Shown piece by piece: positions 25,706-33,057 of a DNA stretch of 64,000 nucleotides; position 1 is the first letter of the stretch; the number at the start of each line of letters is the position of its first letter. The notes below the pieces were generated by a model. It was not told the DNA's origin and did not search any database. It worked only from the letters and a program-made list of their open reading frames with translations. Where the stretch lies: contig NZ_DS981486.1 of assembly GCF_000154845.1 (NCBI RefSeq), positions 16,143 through 80,142 of the forward strand, given 5' to 3'. The position numbers and the translations under genes were made by a program. The stretch comes from Phocaeicola coprocola DSM 17136 (GTDB lineage: Bacteria; Bacteroidota; Bacteroidia; Bacteroidales; Bacteroidaceae).

Positions 25706-27460
25706 TCAAGCTGCGACCTCTTCGGGTTGCGTATGTTCTTCGGGTTGTACCTCTGCCGTGGGTTGTGTATTTTCTGCCTCGGCGGCTTCTTCGGGCTTTG
25801 TCTGCCGTTCCTTTGCCAACAAGGCGGCTTTGCGTTCCTCGATACGTTTATGGCGTTTCTCATACACCTCATTATATCCACTTTCAATTTCGGCGAGCGT
25901 GTCGGGCATGTGCTTACGGGCAAAATCGAGCAAGAGGGTCGCAGCAGCGTTATTGCCGTATGCGCCTTTGAAGTTGTCTATCAAGAAATCCCTGCGGATA
26001 ACGGCTTTCTGCTTGGCCGTGAGGTTGGCGATGATGTTCATTTTTTCTTCGTCCTCAAGGTGTTGGTAGGCTTTTTTCTCCCCGATACCGAATACCCCGA
26101 AGTGTTCCCTGCGGAGAGACGACAGCAGGAAGAAATATATCATCTTTTCCTCGTCCTGCGTGAATTTGCTTTCAGACGTATCAACGTCCAAAATCTGTTT
26201 CTTAGCGTCTGCAACGGTTTTCTCGACGGCTATTTCCTTGTTACGTTTGTCCTGCTGTTCCAATTTTTCCACCGGGGAAAGTTGTTTTTCGGTAGCCATG
26301 TCCGCATTGGCGGCAGCACTTGCCATGTAACACAGCGTAATTTCTTTCTGCCCGATGCAGATATAAAACGTGAGTTCGCCCGTATCGATTCGTTCATGAA
26401 TTGACTTGCATTTTTCCATATAGTTGCTGAAATCCTGCTCGTACTCCTTGTATGCCGCCTCGTATTCCTCGGTAGTGTCGTATTCTTCCTTTTCGGGTGC
26501 TACCGGCGTTTCGGGGTATGCCGTGGCATAGGTATTGAGGTGCTCGACCTCGTACCCCATAGCGGTAAGGCGTTCCACCGCAAGCATGTTATTGTTGAAA
26601 TCTTGGTAGCCCAATGATACGGAGGGGTATTGTTCCACAAACTGCAAGGCTTTCTCCACGAGATAGGAAGCGTTCATTTCGGCCAGACAACTCCGATTGG
26701 CGCAATTTCCGCAACCACCCTCGCAGAACAACATCATGTTGTTGGTATTGTGGGGGCATGAGGCGCATAGGGTCTTGTCGAATGCGTAACGGCTAAGGTC
26801 TGTCGTGAAATCCCGTTCGATAAACTTTGCCACCTCGGCGGCTTTCAGTCCTCGCCAACAGTCGTACAACATGCTGTCGCTGTCTTTCAAGTGTTTATAG
26901 TACACCTCTTTCTGAATATCCGTACCGTATCGGCAAATCTCACTCGCTACACTGATTGTGATTTCGTCCTTTTCCAGAAGTTCGGCGATTTCGGGTATCA
27001 ATGATACGAATTTCAGACGGGTACGGATATAGTTCTCGTTTTTGCCGAACTGCACGGCCAATGACTGCACATCGTAGCGACCGCTTTCCATGAGCTTTTG
27101 GTAGGCGTTGGCTTCCTCTATGGGGGTAACGTCCTTGCGCTGCAGGTTCTCCGTCACGGCCATTTCGGCGGCGGTCTCGTCCGAAACATGCAAGATGACA
27201 GCCGGAATTTCGGTCAGTTCTGCCATAAGGGCGGCACGATACCTGCGCTCTCCGAAAATAATCTCGAAGCGGTCGGTGTCCACAATGGGGCGCACGCCGA
27301 TAGGTTGCAATACTCCCTGCTGACGAATACTCTCGGCCAGTTCGGCAAGGCTCGCCTCGTCAAAGTGCTTGCGTGGGTTATAGTTGCTCGGTTGAATATT
27401 CATCAATGCAACTGATACGATGTTGTTCTCTACTACTGATTGAATGTTCGCTGTTTCCAT
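25706..27460 (-). CDS. parB: ParB/Spo0J-type partition or regulatory protein
   Basis: A 584-aa protein with an N-terminal ParB nuclease/CTPase-like domain (NYNPRKHFDEASLAELAESI; FEIIFGERRYRAALMAELTE; TENLQRKDVTPIEEANAYQK) and a helix-turn-helix region (VQSLAVQFGKNENYIRTRLK). A Cys-rich insert follows (CASCPHNTNN ... CEGGCGNCANRSC, about 233-260), then a long C-terminal extension ending in an acidic, Pro/Glu-rich tail. Ordinary ParB is about 280-300 aa, so this is a large ICE/plasmid-type variant. It probably helps maintain or regulate the excised element. parA is encoded 1 kb upstream as a separate unit. Confidence 0.88.
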   Translation of the reverse strand: METANIQSVVENNIVSVALMNIQPSNYNPRKHFDEASLAELAESIRQQGVLQPIGVRPIVDTDRFEIIFGERRYRAALMAELTEIPAVILHVSDETAAEMAVTENLQRKDVTPIEEANAYQKLMESGRYDVQSLAVQFGKNENYIRTRLKFVSLIPEIAELLEKDEITISVASEICRYGTDIQKEVYYKHLKDSDSMLYDCWRGLKAAEVAKFIERDFTTDLSRYAFDKTLCASCPHNTNNMMLFCEGGCGNCANRSCLAEMNASYLVEKALQFVEQYPSVSLGYQDFNNNMLAVERLTAMGYEVEHLNTYATAYPETPVAPEKEEYDTTEEYEAAYKEYEQDFSNYMEKCKSIHERIDTGELTFYICIGQKEITLCYMASAAANADMATEKQLSPVEKLEQQDKRNKEIAVEKTVADAKKQILDVDTSESKFTQDEEKMIYFFLLSSLRREHFGVFGIGEKKAYQHLEDEEKMNIIANLTAKQKAVIRRDFLIDNFKGAYGNNAAATLLLDFARKHMPDTLAEIESGYNEVYEKRHKRIEERKAALLAKERQTKPEEAAEAENTQPTAEVQPEEHTQPEEVAA

Positions 27461-27513
27461 AATTCATAAATTTTAATTTGTTATTACATTAGATTGTTTG
27501 ATTACTATTGTCT

Positions 27514-27765
27514 TTATTGTGCGGTGTCATACTCGTATATTTCCGGATTGTCGTACCCGTCGAACACTATCCGAAACGTGTCAAAGTCCTTTCTGCCCGC
27601 CAGTCTGACGGTATCTCTTTTCCCGATGAAATAGGGTTCATTCATTGTCCGAAACGGTGCGCCGAGCGTTATCCTATCCACCAACGTACAAACTTTGCCG
27701 GGTTGTTCGGGCATGATATAACCCAGTGCGTACTCGTTGTAAACTACCAATTTGATTTTATCCAT
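27514..27765 (-). CDS. Hypothetical protein
   Basis: An 83-aa beta-rich soluble protein (IKLVVYNEYALGYIMPEQPG ... FRIVFDGYDNPEIYEYD). No motif recognised. It is preceded by leader repeat R3, whose 32-codon frame ends 13 bp before this ATG. Confidence 0.6.
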   Translation of the reverse strand: MDKIKLVVYNEYALGYIMPEQPGKVCTLVDRITLGAPFRTMNEPYFIGKRDTVRLAGRKDFDTFRIVFDGYDNPEIYEYDTAQ

Positions 27766-27778
27766 ATCGCTGTCAATT

Positions 27779-27877
27779 TTACGTTGTTTTTTTCTTTCCC
27801 TCCTTTCGGTTCCTTTCTCTGCCTGAACCGCTTTGAGGTTTTACGGATGCGGTACACGGCTGTCGGTACAGCTTCAT
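27779..27877 (-). CDS. Possible 32-aa basic leader peptide (repeat R3)
   Basis: MKLYRQPCTASVKPQSGSGR followed by a Lys/Arg-rich end (ERNRKEGKKKTT). The ATG follows the 3' arm of the R3 hairpin by 1 nt, and the stop is 13 bp before the next gene. The same peptide, with conservative changes and no frameshift, is seen in R2, R4 and R5; in R5 the frame runs in-frame into the downstream gene. Confidence 0.35.
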   Translation of the reverse strand: MKLYRQPCTASVKPQSGSGRERNRKEGKKKTT

Positions 27878-28010
27878 ACGACGGCTTTTCCTGCCAATTA
27901 CTCTTTCGCAGAAAGGAAGAATTTGCAGGAAATACACTTCAAGCCGCCGTATCAAGCGCGACAGCGGACCTTTGCATCTGATAAAACACAACGGTGACGG
28001 CAGAGAATGA
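27784..28010 (-). repeat. Hairpin leader repeat, copy R3
   Basis: Hairpin 27878-27950: outer stem ACGACGGCTT / AAGCCGCCGT with one A-C mismatch; inner stem TTCCTGC (27888-27894) / GCAGGAA (27925-27931), both arms changed together relative to TTCTTGC/GCAAGAA; AATT/AATT; internal loop ACT opposite GAAG; apical CTTTC-GCA-GAAAG, one pair longer than R1 on both sides. Confidence 0.8.
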
Positions 28011-28160
28011 AGCCGGGAAAGCGGTAAGGGAATCGGTAGAAAAGGGATATGCCCGTCAGGGTTAGAATAGGGATAAAACGGGCCATGTGCCTGTACTTGC
28101 GGGCAGGTAAAAAAGAGAAAGATGGTAAGACTATAAAGGAGGAATGCGCCCTATGGAAAC

Positions 28161-28225
28161 AGCGGGCGGATAAAAAAGGACGCATGGCTGCCGTCTCCGG
28201 GGTGGGCAGACGCGGTAGCCATGCC
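28161..28225 (-). terminator. Terminator after the RHH gene
   Basis: On the - strand GCATGGCT ... AGCCATGC with further inner pairing, then GTCCTTTTTTATC, just after the stop at 28231. Confidence 0.65.
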
Positions 28226-28230
28226 TGTGT

Positions 28231-28485
28231 TTATTGTTCGTTCTTCTCCAGATACTCTTTCATTGCCTCGTTCACGATGTCTTTCAGCGACATGTTCTTC
28301 TTGATGGCGAGGAATTTCATACGGGTATGAATGCTTTTGTTGATGACGAAGTTGCAATGAACCGCCGTTTCTTTTTCCGTGGGGGCTGCTACCGGCTGTT
28401 TTCCGCCGGTAGTCTTTTTCGTAGGTGACAGCAACCCGTCCAGTCCGCCTTTCATGCTGTCTTTCAGTAAATCGCTCTTGCTCAT
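28231..28485 (-). CDS. Ribbon-helix-helix partition partner of ParA
   Basis: An 84-aa basic protein with a flexible N-terminus (LLSPTKKTTGGKQPVAAP) and a C-terminal ribbon-helix-helix domain (VHCNFVINKSIHTRMKFLAI then KKNMSLKDIVNEAMKEYLE). It starts 7 bp after parA, as in parFG-type loci where a small RHH protein binds the centromere and represses its operon. Likely binding sites are the repeats upstream of parA (29281-29470). Confidence 0.75.
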   Translation of the reverse strand: MSKSDLLKDSMKGGLDGLLSPTKKTTGGKQPVAAPTEKETAVHCNFVINKSIHTRMKFLAIKKNMSLKDIVNEAMKEYLEKNEQ

Positions 28486-28492
28486 ATCGGGA

Positions 28493-29248
28493 TTATTTTA
28501 ATTTCAGTACCTCTTGCGCCAGTGCCATGTAGTCCTTGGCTCCGTTGCTGTTCCTGCTATACTCGAAGATGTTCTTGCCCTTTATGGGAGCTTCGGCCAA
28601 AGATACGTTATCCCGTATAACGGTCTTGAACACCTTTTCGCAGAATGAATCCTTGACGAGTTCGGCCACACTTTTGTTCAGTGTCTTGCGTTTGTCGAAC
28701 TGGGTAATTACAATGCCACCAATAGCGAGTTTCGGATTCAGGCGTTCCTGGACGGTGGCAATCACATTCATGATCTTGGCCATGCCGCGCATGGCGAGGA
28801 ATTGTGCCTGTACCGGGATAATCAGGTAGTCTGCGGCGGTAAGGGCGTTCAGCGTCAGCAACCCCAACGAGGGCGGACAGTCGATAAGGATATAATCGAA
28901 TTTCCGGTTTTCGAGCAACTTGCCAATCAGGCCGTTCAATATCAGTTCCCGTCCCGGCTCGTTGATGAGTTCTGCCTCGGCAGCCGAGAGGTCGAGGCAG
29001 GACGGTACGACGGTTACACCTCCTGCCGTTTCAACTAATGGCAAGGGGTATTTGCCTTTCATCGCCCCGTACACCGTCTGTTCTTCCTCAATGGAGAGGC
29101 CGAAGGATTCCGTAAGGTTCGCCTGACCGTCCATGTCGATAGCCAGCACGCGCTTTTTCTTTTGCTGCAGGGCCGCAGCCAGATTGATGGTGGTGGTCGT
29201 CTTTCCGACCCCTCCCTTATGGTTCAAGACCGCAATTATTTTTGTCAT
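28493..29248 (-). CDS. parA: ParA-type partition ATPase
   Basis: A 251-aa Walker-type ATPase of the MinD/ParA superfamily: deviant Walker A NHKGGVGKTTTTINLA at the N-terminus (residues about 9-24), Walker A' VLAIDMDGQANLTES, and Walker B YILIDCPPSLGLLTLNAL. No N-terminal DNA-binding extension, so it is the short type Ib form that works with a small RHH partner, which is encoded next. It would act on the excised circular or replicating form of the element. Confidence 0.93.
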   Translation of the reverse strand: MTKIIAVLNHKGGVGKTTTTINLAAALQQKKKRVLAIDMDGQANLTESFGLSIEEEQTVYGAMKGKYPLPLVETAGGVTVVPSCLDLSAAEAELINEPGRELILNGLIGKLLENRKFDYILIDCPPSLGLLTLNALTAADYLIIPVQAQFLAMRGMAKIMNVIATVQERLNPKLAIGGIVITQFDKRKTLNKSVAELVKDSFCEKVFKTVIRDNVSLAEAPIKGKNIFEYSRNSNGAKDYMALAQEVLKLK

Positions 29249-29272
29249 CGTTTCACTCTTTTATTCCACTTG

Positions 29273-29470
29273 CAAAGTTAATACTATTTTTCGTAAATAC
29301 TAAAATTAGTATATACTAATTCACTAAAAACTATTGTTTTAGCAGTGTAGTATTTTAGTATTTACTACTATACTAAAATAAAGTTTGACTAAGAGTAGTA
29401 TATCCTACATTCGCAGACGAGTGGCTTACTAATCTACTACATATAGGATATACTACATTTAGTATTCGCT
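29273..29470 (-). promoter_or_regulatory. parA promoter and candidate centromere/operator repeats
   Basis: TAACTTTG on the - strand (29280-29273) fits the -7 consensus for parA. Upstream is an AT-rich array: perfect palindrome ATTAGTATATACTAAT (29305-29320), further TAGTAT/ATACTA half-sites at about 29348-29380, and a perfect 13-bp inverted repeat GTAGTATATCCTA (29395-29407) / TAGGATATACTAC (29444-29456). This is the place and form expected for RHH binding and a parC/parS-like centromere. Confidence 0.6.
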
Positions 29471-29494
29471 TATTTTCAAAGGTTTACTCTCTTA

Positions 29495-29908
29495 TCAGAA
29501 AGGCAAATCCTCCTTTTCGTCCTGCGGGAAATCTGCAGGAGGAACGGGTGCGCCGTCTGCTCCGCTTACTGCATTGTCCTCTCCGGCTGCCGCGCCTTCC
29601 CGCCTTCCGGTATTGATAAAGGCAATACTCTCTGCCGTGATGGAGAGCTGTATCTGGCTCTCGCCGTTCTTGTCTTTCCACAGGGAAGATGACAGCGTGC
29701 CGTCAACAAGTATGAGTCTCCCTTTCGTCAGATATTCGGACAAGCGGATATGGTTGTCCTTGTTGCTGCGTACCCTTATCCAAGTGGTGATGTTTTGCCC
29801 CTTTGAATAATCGTCAACGGCTATGTCCATAGCCATGAATGAGCCGTGTGCTCCTGAAATTACTTGGCAATCTTTGCCGATGCGTCCGATAGTGTGAACA
29901 TGTAACAT
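29495..29908 (-). CDS. ssb: Single-stranded DNA-binding protein
   Basis: A 137-aa SSB with an N-terminal OB fold (MLHVHTIGRIGKDCQVISGA; TTWIRVRSNKDNHIRLSEYL; GRLILVDGTLSSSLW) and the acidic C-terminal tip DEKEDLPF that recruits partner proteins. ICE-borne ssb genes support single-stranded transfer intermediates. Preceded by leader repeat R4. Confidence 0.9.
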   Translation of the reverse strand: MLHVHTIGRIGKDCQVISGAHGSFMAMDIAVDDYSKGQNITTWIRVRSNKDNHIRLSEYLTKGRLILVDGTLSSSLWKDKNGESQIQLSITAESIAFINTGRREGAAAGEDNAVSGADGAPVPPADFPQDEKEDLPF

Positions 29909-29955
29909 AATAGAAAATTGTTTGTGGCAAGGTGGTTGGTCCTGCCGTTACCTAA

Positions 29956-30185
29956 CTGTTTATTTTTTCCCTCTTTTCGGTTCCTTTCTCTGCCTGAACC
30001 GTTCCGGGATTTTATAGATGCGGTACCCGGCTGCCGGTACAGCTTCATACGACGGCTTTTCTTGCCAATTACTCTTCGTAGAAGGAAGAATTTGCAAGAA
30101 ATACACTTCAAGCCGCCGGATCAAGCGCGGCAGCCTACCTTTGCATCTGAAAAATCGGACGGTGACGGCAGAGAGGAGACCGTAG
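29956..30185 (-). repeat. Hairpin leader repeat, copy R4
   Basis: Hairpin 30049-30119: outer stem ACGACGGCTT / AAGCCGCCGG; inner TTCTTGC (30059-30065) / GCAAGAA (30094-30100); AATT/AATT; internal loop ACT opposite GAAG; apical CTTC-GTA-GAAG (30074-30084). Followed toward ssb by a frame starting MKLYRQPGTASIKSRNGS at 30048, which reads on past the ssb start and stops at 29860. Confidence 0.8.
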
Positions 30186-30300
30186 AGGTTATACATATAA
30201 TTGATATAAAGGGAAGAGGGCTTCGCCCAAGTATAAGAGCAGAGGAAAAGAGAGAGGTATAAAAGGAAACCGCCAACGGAGTTGCGGTAATTTACAAACG

Positions 30301-30344
30301 GGTATCGTGCCCTTCACCGACGATGTTGTCATAGGCACGATACC
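30301..30344. repeat. Perfect 11-bp inverted repeat
   Basis: GGTATCGTGCC (30301-30311) / GGCACGATACC (30334-30344) with a 22-nt spacer, just downstream of the 30377-30823 gene's stop. No T-tract follows on the - strand, so it may be a binding site or a factor-dependent terminator. Confidence 0.55.
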
Positions 30345-30376
30345 TTATCATAGCTTATTTTGTCAGAACCGGTATC

Positions 30377-30823
30377 TCAAAGGGAGGAATGCAGCAAATC
30401 GCCCATCCTTTGTTCTGGCAAAGTACAAAACCCTCTGACGATAGTATCTCCGTTTACGCCTTCAAGTCCGGCGAACATTTGTAATGCGTCAAACCCTCTG
30501 TCGAACTGTTCCATGATGACGGCGGGGGCAAAATGGATAATCCCGTGAGGGTAGCTTTTCGATGTGCCAATCCACCCGCGCAAATAATCATCGAAACAGC
30601 CTTCTGCTCTTGACGCATGGAACTCTTGTGAATGGGAACTGCAAATGGTTTTACCGTAGATTTCGTCTCCTAAAATTAAAGTTCCCGTTTGCGGATTGTA
30701 CATAAAACGCCGATTGGTTATTTGAAGAATATCTATGATTTCCCATTTGACATTGATAACCATCAGGATTTTTTCAACCTGCCTTTTCATGCGTTTGCCT
30801 GTTTTACAATTTTTCTTGTCCAT
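30377..30823 (-). CDS. Hypothetical protein
   Basis: A 148-aa basic protein with no recognisable domain (MDKKNCKTGKRMKRQVEKIL; NRRFMYNPQTGTLILGDEIY; SYPHGIIHFAPAVIMEQFDR). The frame continues upstream without a stop into the conserved short frame of repeat R5, giving a possible 213-aa fusion from 31018, but the internal ATG at 30823 matches the spacing seen in the other cassettes. Confidence 0.6.
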   Translation of the reverse strand: MDKKNCKTGKRMKRQVEKILMVINVKWEIIDILQITNRRFMYNPQTGTLILGDEIYGKTICSSHSQEFHASRAEGCFDDYLRGWIGTSKSYPHGIIHFAPAVIMEQFDRGFDALQMFAGLEGVNGDTIVRGFCTLPEQRMGDLLHSSL

Positions 30824-30844
30824 CACTTGTCTTTTATGCCGTGA

Positions 30845-31080
30845 AACATCTGCTTTTTTACCCTTTTTTCGATTCTTCTCTCTGTCTGAACCGTTCCGGG
30901 ATTTTACAGATGCGGAACACGGCTGCCGACAGGGCTTCATACGGTGGGTTTCCCGGCCAATTACGCTTTCATGGAAAGGAAGAATTTGCGGGGAATGCAC
31001 TTCAAGCCGCCGGATCAAGCATGGCAGCCGACCTTTGCATCTGGCAAACCGGACGATACCGGCAGAGAGGAGACCGGAAC
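30845..31080 (-). repeat. Hairpin leader repeat, copy R5
   Basis: Hairpin 30941-31013: inner stem TTCCCGGC (30950-30957) / GCGGGGAA (30988-30995) with one mismatch, strongly changed from R1 but still paired; internal loop ACG opposite GAAG; apical CTTTC-AT-GAAAG (30966-30977); outer stem ACGGTGGGTT / AAGCCGCCGG partly kept, one A-C mismatch of R3 and R4 becoming a G-C pair. Short frame MKPCRQPCSASVKSRNGS follows. Confidence 0.75.
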
Positions 31081-31560
31081 AGACCGGTAAATATGATGGT
31101 AAAAAGGGAGTACGGCTTTGCCTGTATAAATGCAGGGGAAGCGAAGTAGAAAAGGGTCCGGCTTGGGCGGGTCAGGCAAGGGTCTGCCGGGGCAAACATG
31201 AAAGGGATTCTCCTTATCCGCTCCACGCCTGAATTTCGACCGGGCGGAATGAAAGCGCGGAGCGAATAAGAAGTATCACCGTTTGCCCTTGACGTGGCAG
31301 GTCACAAGGGAAAGATACGGAACAGAGGCGGAAAGTCCGAAACCAGCGGCATAAAGACCGGTCGGGCTGTGGAATACCGTGTTGTTTCGACAGGTCGAAG
31401 CTCCGGCATGGAACGGCACGATCCGGGCTGCCGCCGGTTTTGAACGGCCTCCCGTACCTTTCCCTGACGACTTGTTACGGCACAGACTTTCCACTGGTTC
31501 ACGGGGTTGGGAAAGCCGGCGTATAATAGGGAAACAGCCTGAAGGTAAAAAAGGAGTAAT
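31081..31560. other. Long gap without a supported gene
   Basis: About 480 bp of GC-rich sequence between repeat R5 and the terminator of the next gene. Open frames exist on the - strand (31276-31494) but have unlikely composition and no start context. I see no RNA gene. It could hold a decayed gene. Confidence 0.4.
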
Positions 31561-31564
31561 CGTA

Positions 31565-31640
31565 CTATAAAAGGTATCGGTTGCCCCGCAATCCGTCCGG
31601 AGGGCTTTCGCCCATCGGACAGACCACAGAGGTTATCGGC
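31565..31640 (-). terminator. Terminator-like structured region after the 31641 gene
   Basis: On the - strand GTCCGATGGGC-GAAA-GCCCTCCGGAC, a stem closed by a GAAA tetraloop, and further on ACCTTTTATAG. Also nearly complementary outer arms CCGATAACC / GGTATCGG. Confidence 0.5.
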
Positions 31641-32051
31641 TTATAGTTTGGGCTTGTTCTTCGGGAGAATGGGGCAAGAAAGTATTATTCTGTAAAATGG
31701 CCCCAGCTCGGTCTTTACCGGGTCTTTCGATACCAAGAATGTTGCGCTCTCCTTGACCTTCGCTATATCCAAAATGGTCTTACAGATGTACTTATTCCTC
31801 AAACGTGTTCCTCCCCTGTTGAACTGCAGCGGAAAACCTCGCTTGTCAGTGGTTTTGTGCAGAAACCACTCTTTCGGGTTGTTTTCATCACAGCCAAACT
31901 CCAGTCGGTCGTTCATTGTGATATTCATTTCTTTTGCCAATTTGGTGGATAGATACATGTTGCCGGTAACGCTGTTGAACCTTATGCTTCTTTTACCTAC
32001 ACGGTTTTCTCTTGTCCGGCAATTCTCGACGTTGTAAATTACAAATTTCAT
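31641..32051 (-). CDS. Hypothetical protein
   Basis: A 136-aa basic protein (KFVIYNVENCRTRENRVGKR; FNSVTGNMYLSTKLAKEMNI; RNKYICKTILDIAKVKESAT). The N-terminal part (SIRFNSVTGNMYLSTKLA) has a beta-strand pattern like AbrB- or SpoVT-type swapped-hairpin DNA-binding domains, but this is weak. It lies 29 bp downstream of the sigma-like gene on the same strand. Confidence 0.6.
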   Translation of the reverse strand: MKFVIYNVENCRTRENRVGKRSIRFNSVTGNMYLSTKLAKEMNITMNDRLEFGCDENNPKEWFLHKTTDKRGFPLQFNRGGTRLRNKYICKTILDIAKVKESATFLVSKDPVKTELGPFYRIILSCPILPKNKPKL

Positions 32052-32080
32052 TTTCTTGAATTATTTACGGGTTATACAAA

Positions 32081-32605
32081 TTACATGCTTACGTGGGCGT
32101 ACCTTTTGGAAAATCCTTCGTGATTGCGGATAGTGTCGGTTATATCGCTTATTCTCCGGTGTATCGCACTTGCGGAAATGCCTGCATAGGCGGAAAGGTG
32201 TCTGTATGAACATTTCGCCTCGTACTCTTTCAGTCTGAAAAGCTCGTAGTCCGTTTGGGGATATTTCTTCTTCACAAACAGCAGTATGTCATACACCAGC
32301 TTGTCGGAAGCTGCCAGCACCTCGACGGACGGTGTTTCTTCTTCCTGCATGAGCAAAAAGAAATGTTCGTTGTCGGGGAAACAGTAACAACTATCCTTGT
32401 GAATACATTTCAGTCTGCACTTTTTGTACACGCCGAAAAAATAAGGCTCGAAGCTCTCGACAGGTATTTCCGAAATCACGACTTCCCGTTTCATCGCCAA
32501 ATAGGCGTCGTGAAAGGCGTCCTCGTGCAGGTAACGTCCGAATATGTTACGCAATCTCTGATAGTTGTAAACGAACCAGTTGTCAAAAAGCGAATTTTTT
32601 TTCAT
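32081..32605 (-). CDS. Sigma-70-like (ECF-like) protein
   Basis: A 174-aa protein laid out like a small sigma factor. The N-terminal helices contain HEDAFHDAYLAMKREV, resembling sigma region 2. A Cys-containing middle follows (KKCRLKCIHKDSCYCFP). The C-terminal helix-turn-helix SYRHLSAYAGISASAIHRRI resembles region 4 (a check for relatedness was not possible here). If real it would let the ICE direct host RNA polymerase to its own promoters. It could instead be a non-sigma helix-turn-helix regulator. The diverged leader repeat R6 lies upstream. Confidence 0.55.
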   Translation of the reverse strand: MKKNSLFDNWFVYNYQRLRNIFGRYLHEDAFHDAYLAMKREVVISEIPVESFEPYFFGVYKKCRLKCIHKDSCYCFPDNEHFFLLMQEEETPSVEVLAASDKLVYDILLFVKKKYPQTDYELFRLKEYEAKCSYRHLSAYAGISASAIHRRISDITDTIRNHEGFSKRYAHVSM

Positions 32606-32712
32606 GTTTCAATTTGTTTTTAAGTTTTTTTTATTTCCCTCCGGTTCGAGCGATTACCGGAAAGTTCGATTCTTTTTTCTGCCTCGTCTTTGCATCACGG
32701 GGTTTGCAGCAA

Positions 32713-32775
32713 GGATTCCATGAAAAATACTCTTGGAATGGAATGAGAAGGAAGATTTTTCATCAGGAAAATCGA
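32713..32775 (-). repeat. Hairpin leader repeat, diverged copy R6
   Basis: Inner stem ATGAAAAAT (32720-32728) / ATTTTTCAT (32755-32763), perfect over 9 bp but of wholly different sequence from R1-R5. The ACT-CTT ... AAG-GAAG internal-loop context is kept (ACTCTT, GAGAAGGAAG). An outer GATT/AATC pairing remains. Located 110 bp upstream of the sigma-like gene. Confidence 0.6.
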
Positions 32776-32994
32776 AGATGGGCCTTGAGGCAAAGTTTTG
32801 AGATGCAATCAACTTTGCGGAAAAAAGTGTCGGGCTTTACGGTCGTCGGTTCGTGATAGCATCTCAATCTACAAAGGGGGGGGAAGCGAAAGCCTGCCTA
32901 TAAAAGACAAGGTGTGTGGTATAAAAGGAGTGGCTGGAGGTACAAGGGGAAGATTCCGTTACAACCGGGTATGGCCGTGGCAGACCGGAAGGTG

Positions 32995-33032
32995 AAAAAA
33001 TCCCCTGTCCGGTGTTGTAACCGAACAGAGGG
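32995..33032 (-). terminator. Terminator after the methylase-helicase gene
   Basis: On the - strand CCCTCTGTTCGGT / ACCGGACAGGGG, then ATTTTTTC, about 25 bp after the stop at 33058. Confidence 0.75.
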
Positions 33033-33057
33033 AAAAGGTTAAATCTATGAATTATGG

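Noticed and set aside
31276..31494. 72-codon - strand frame in the long gap
   Set aside because: No start context, no domain, and two overlapping frames of equal quality exist.
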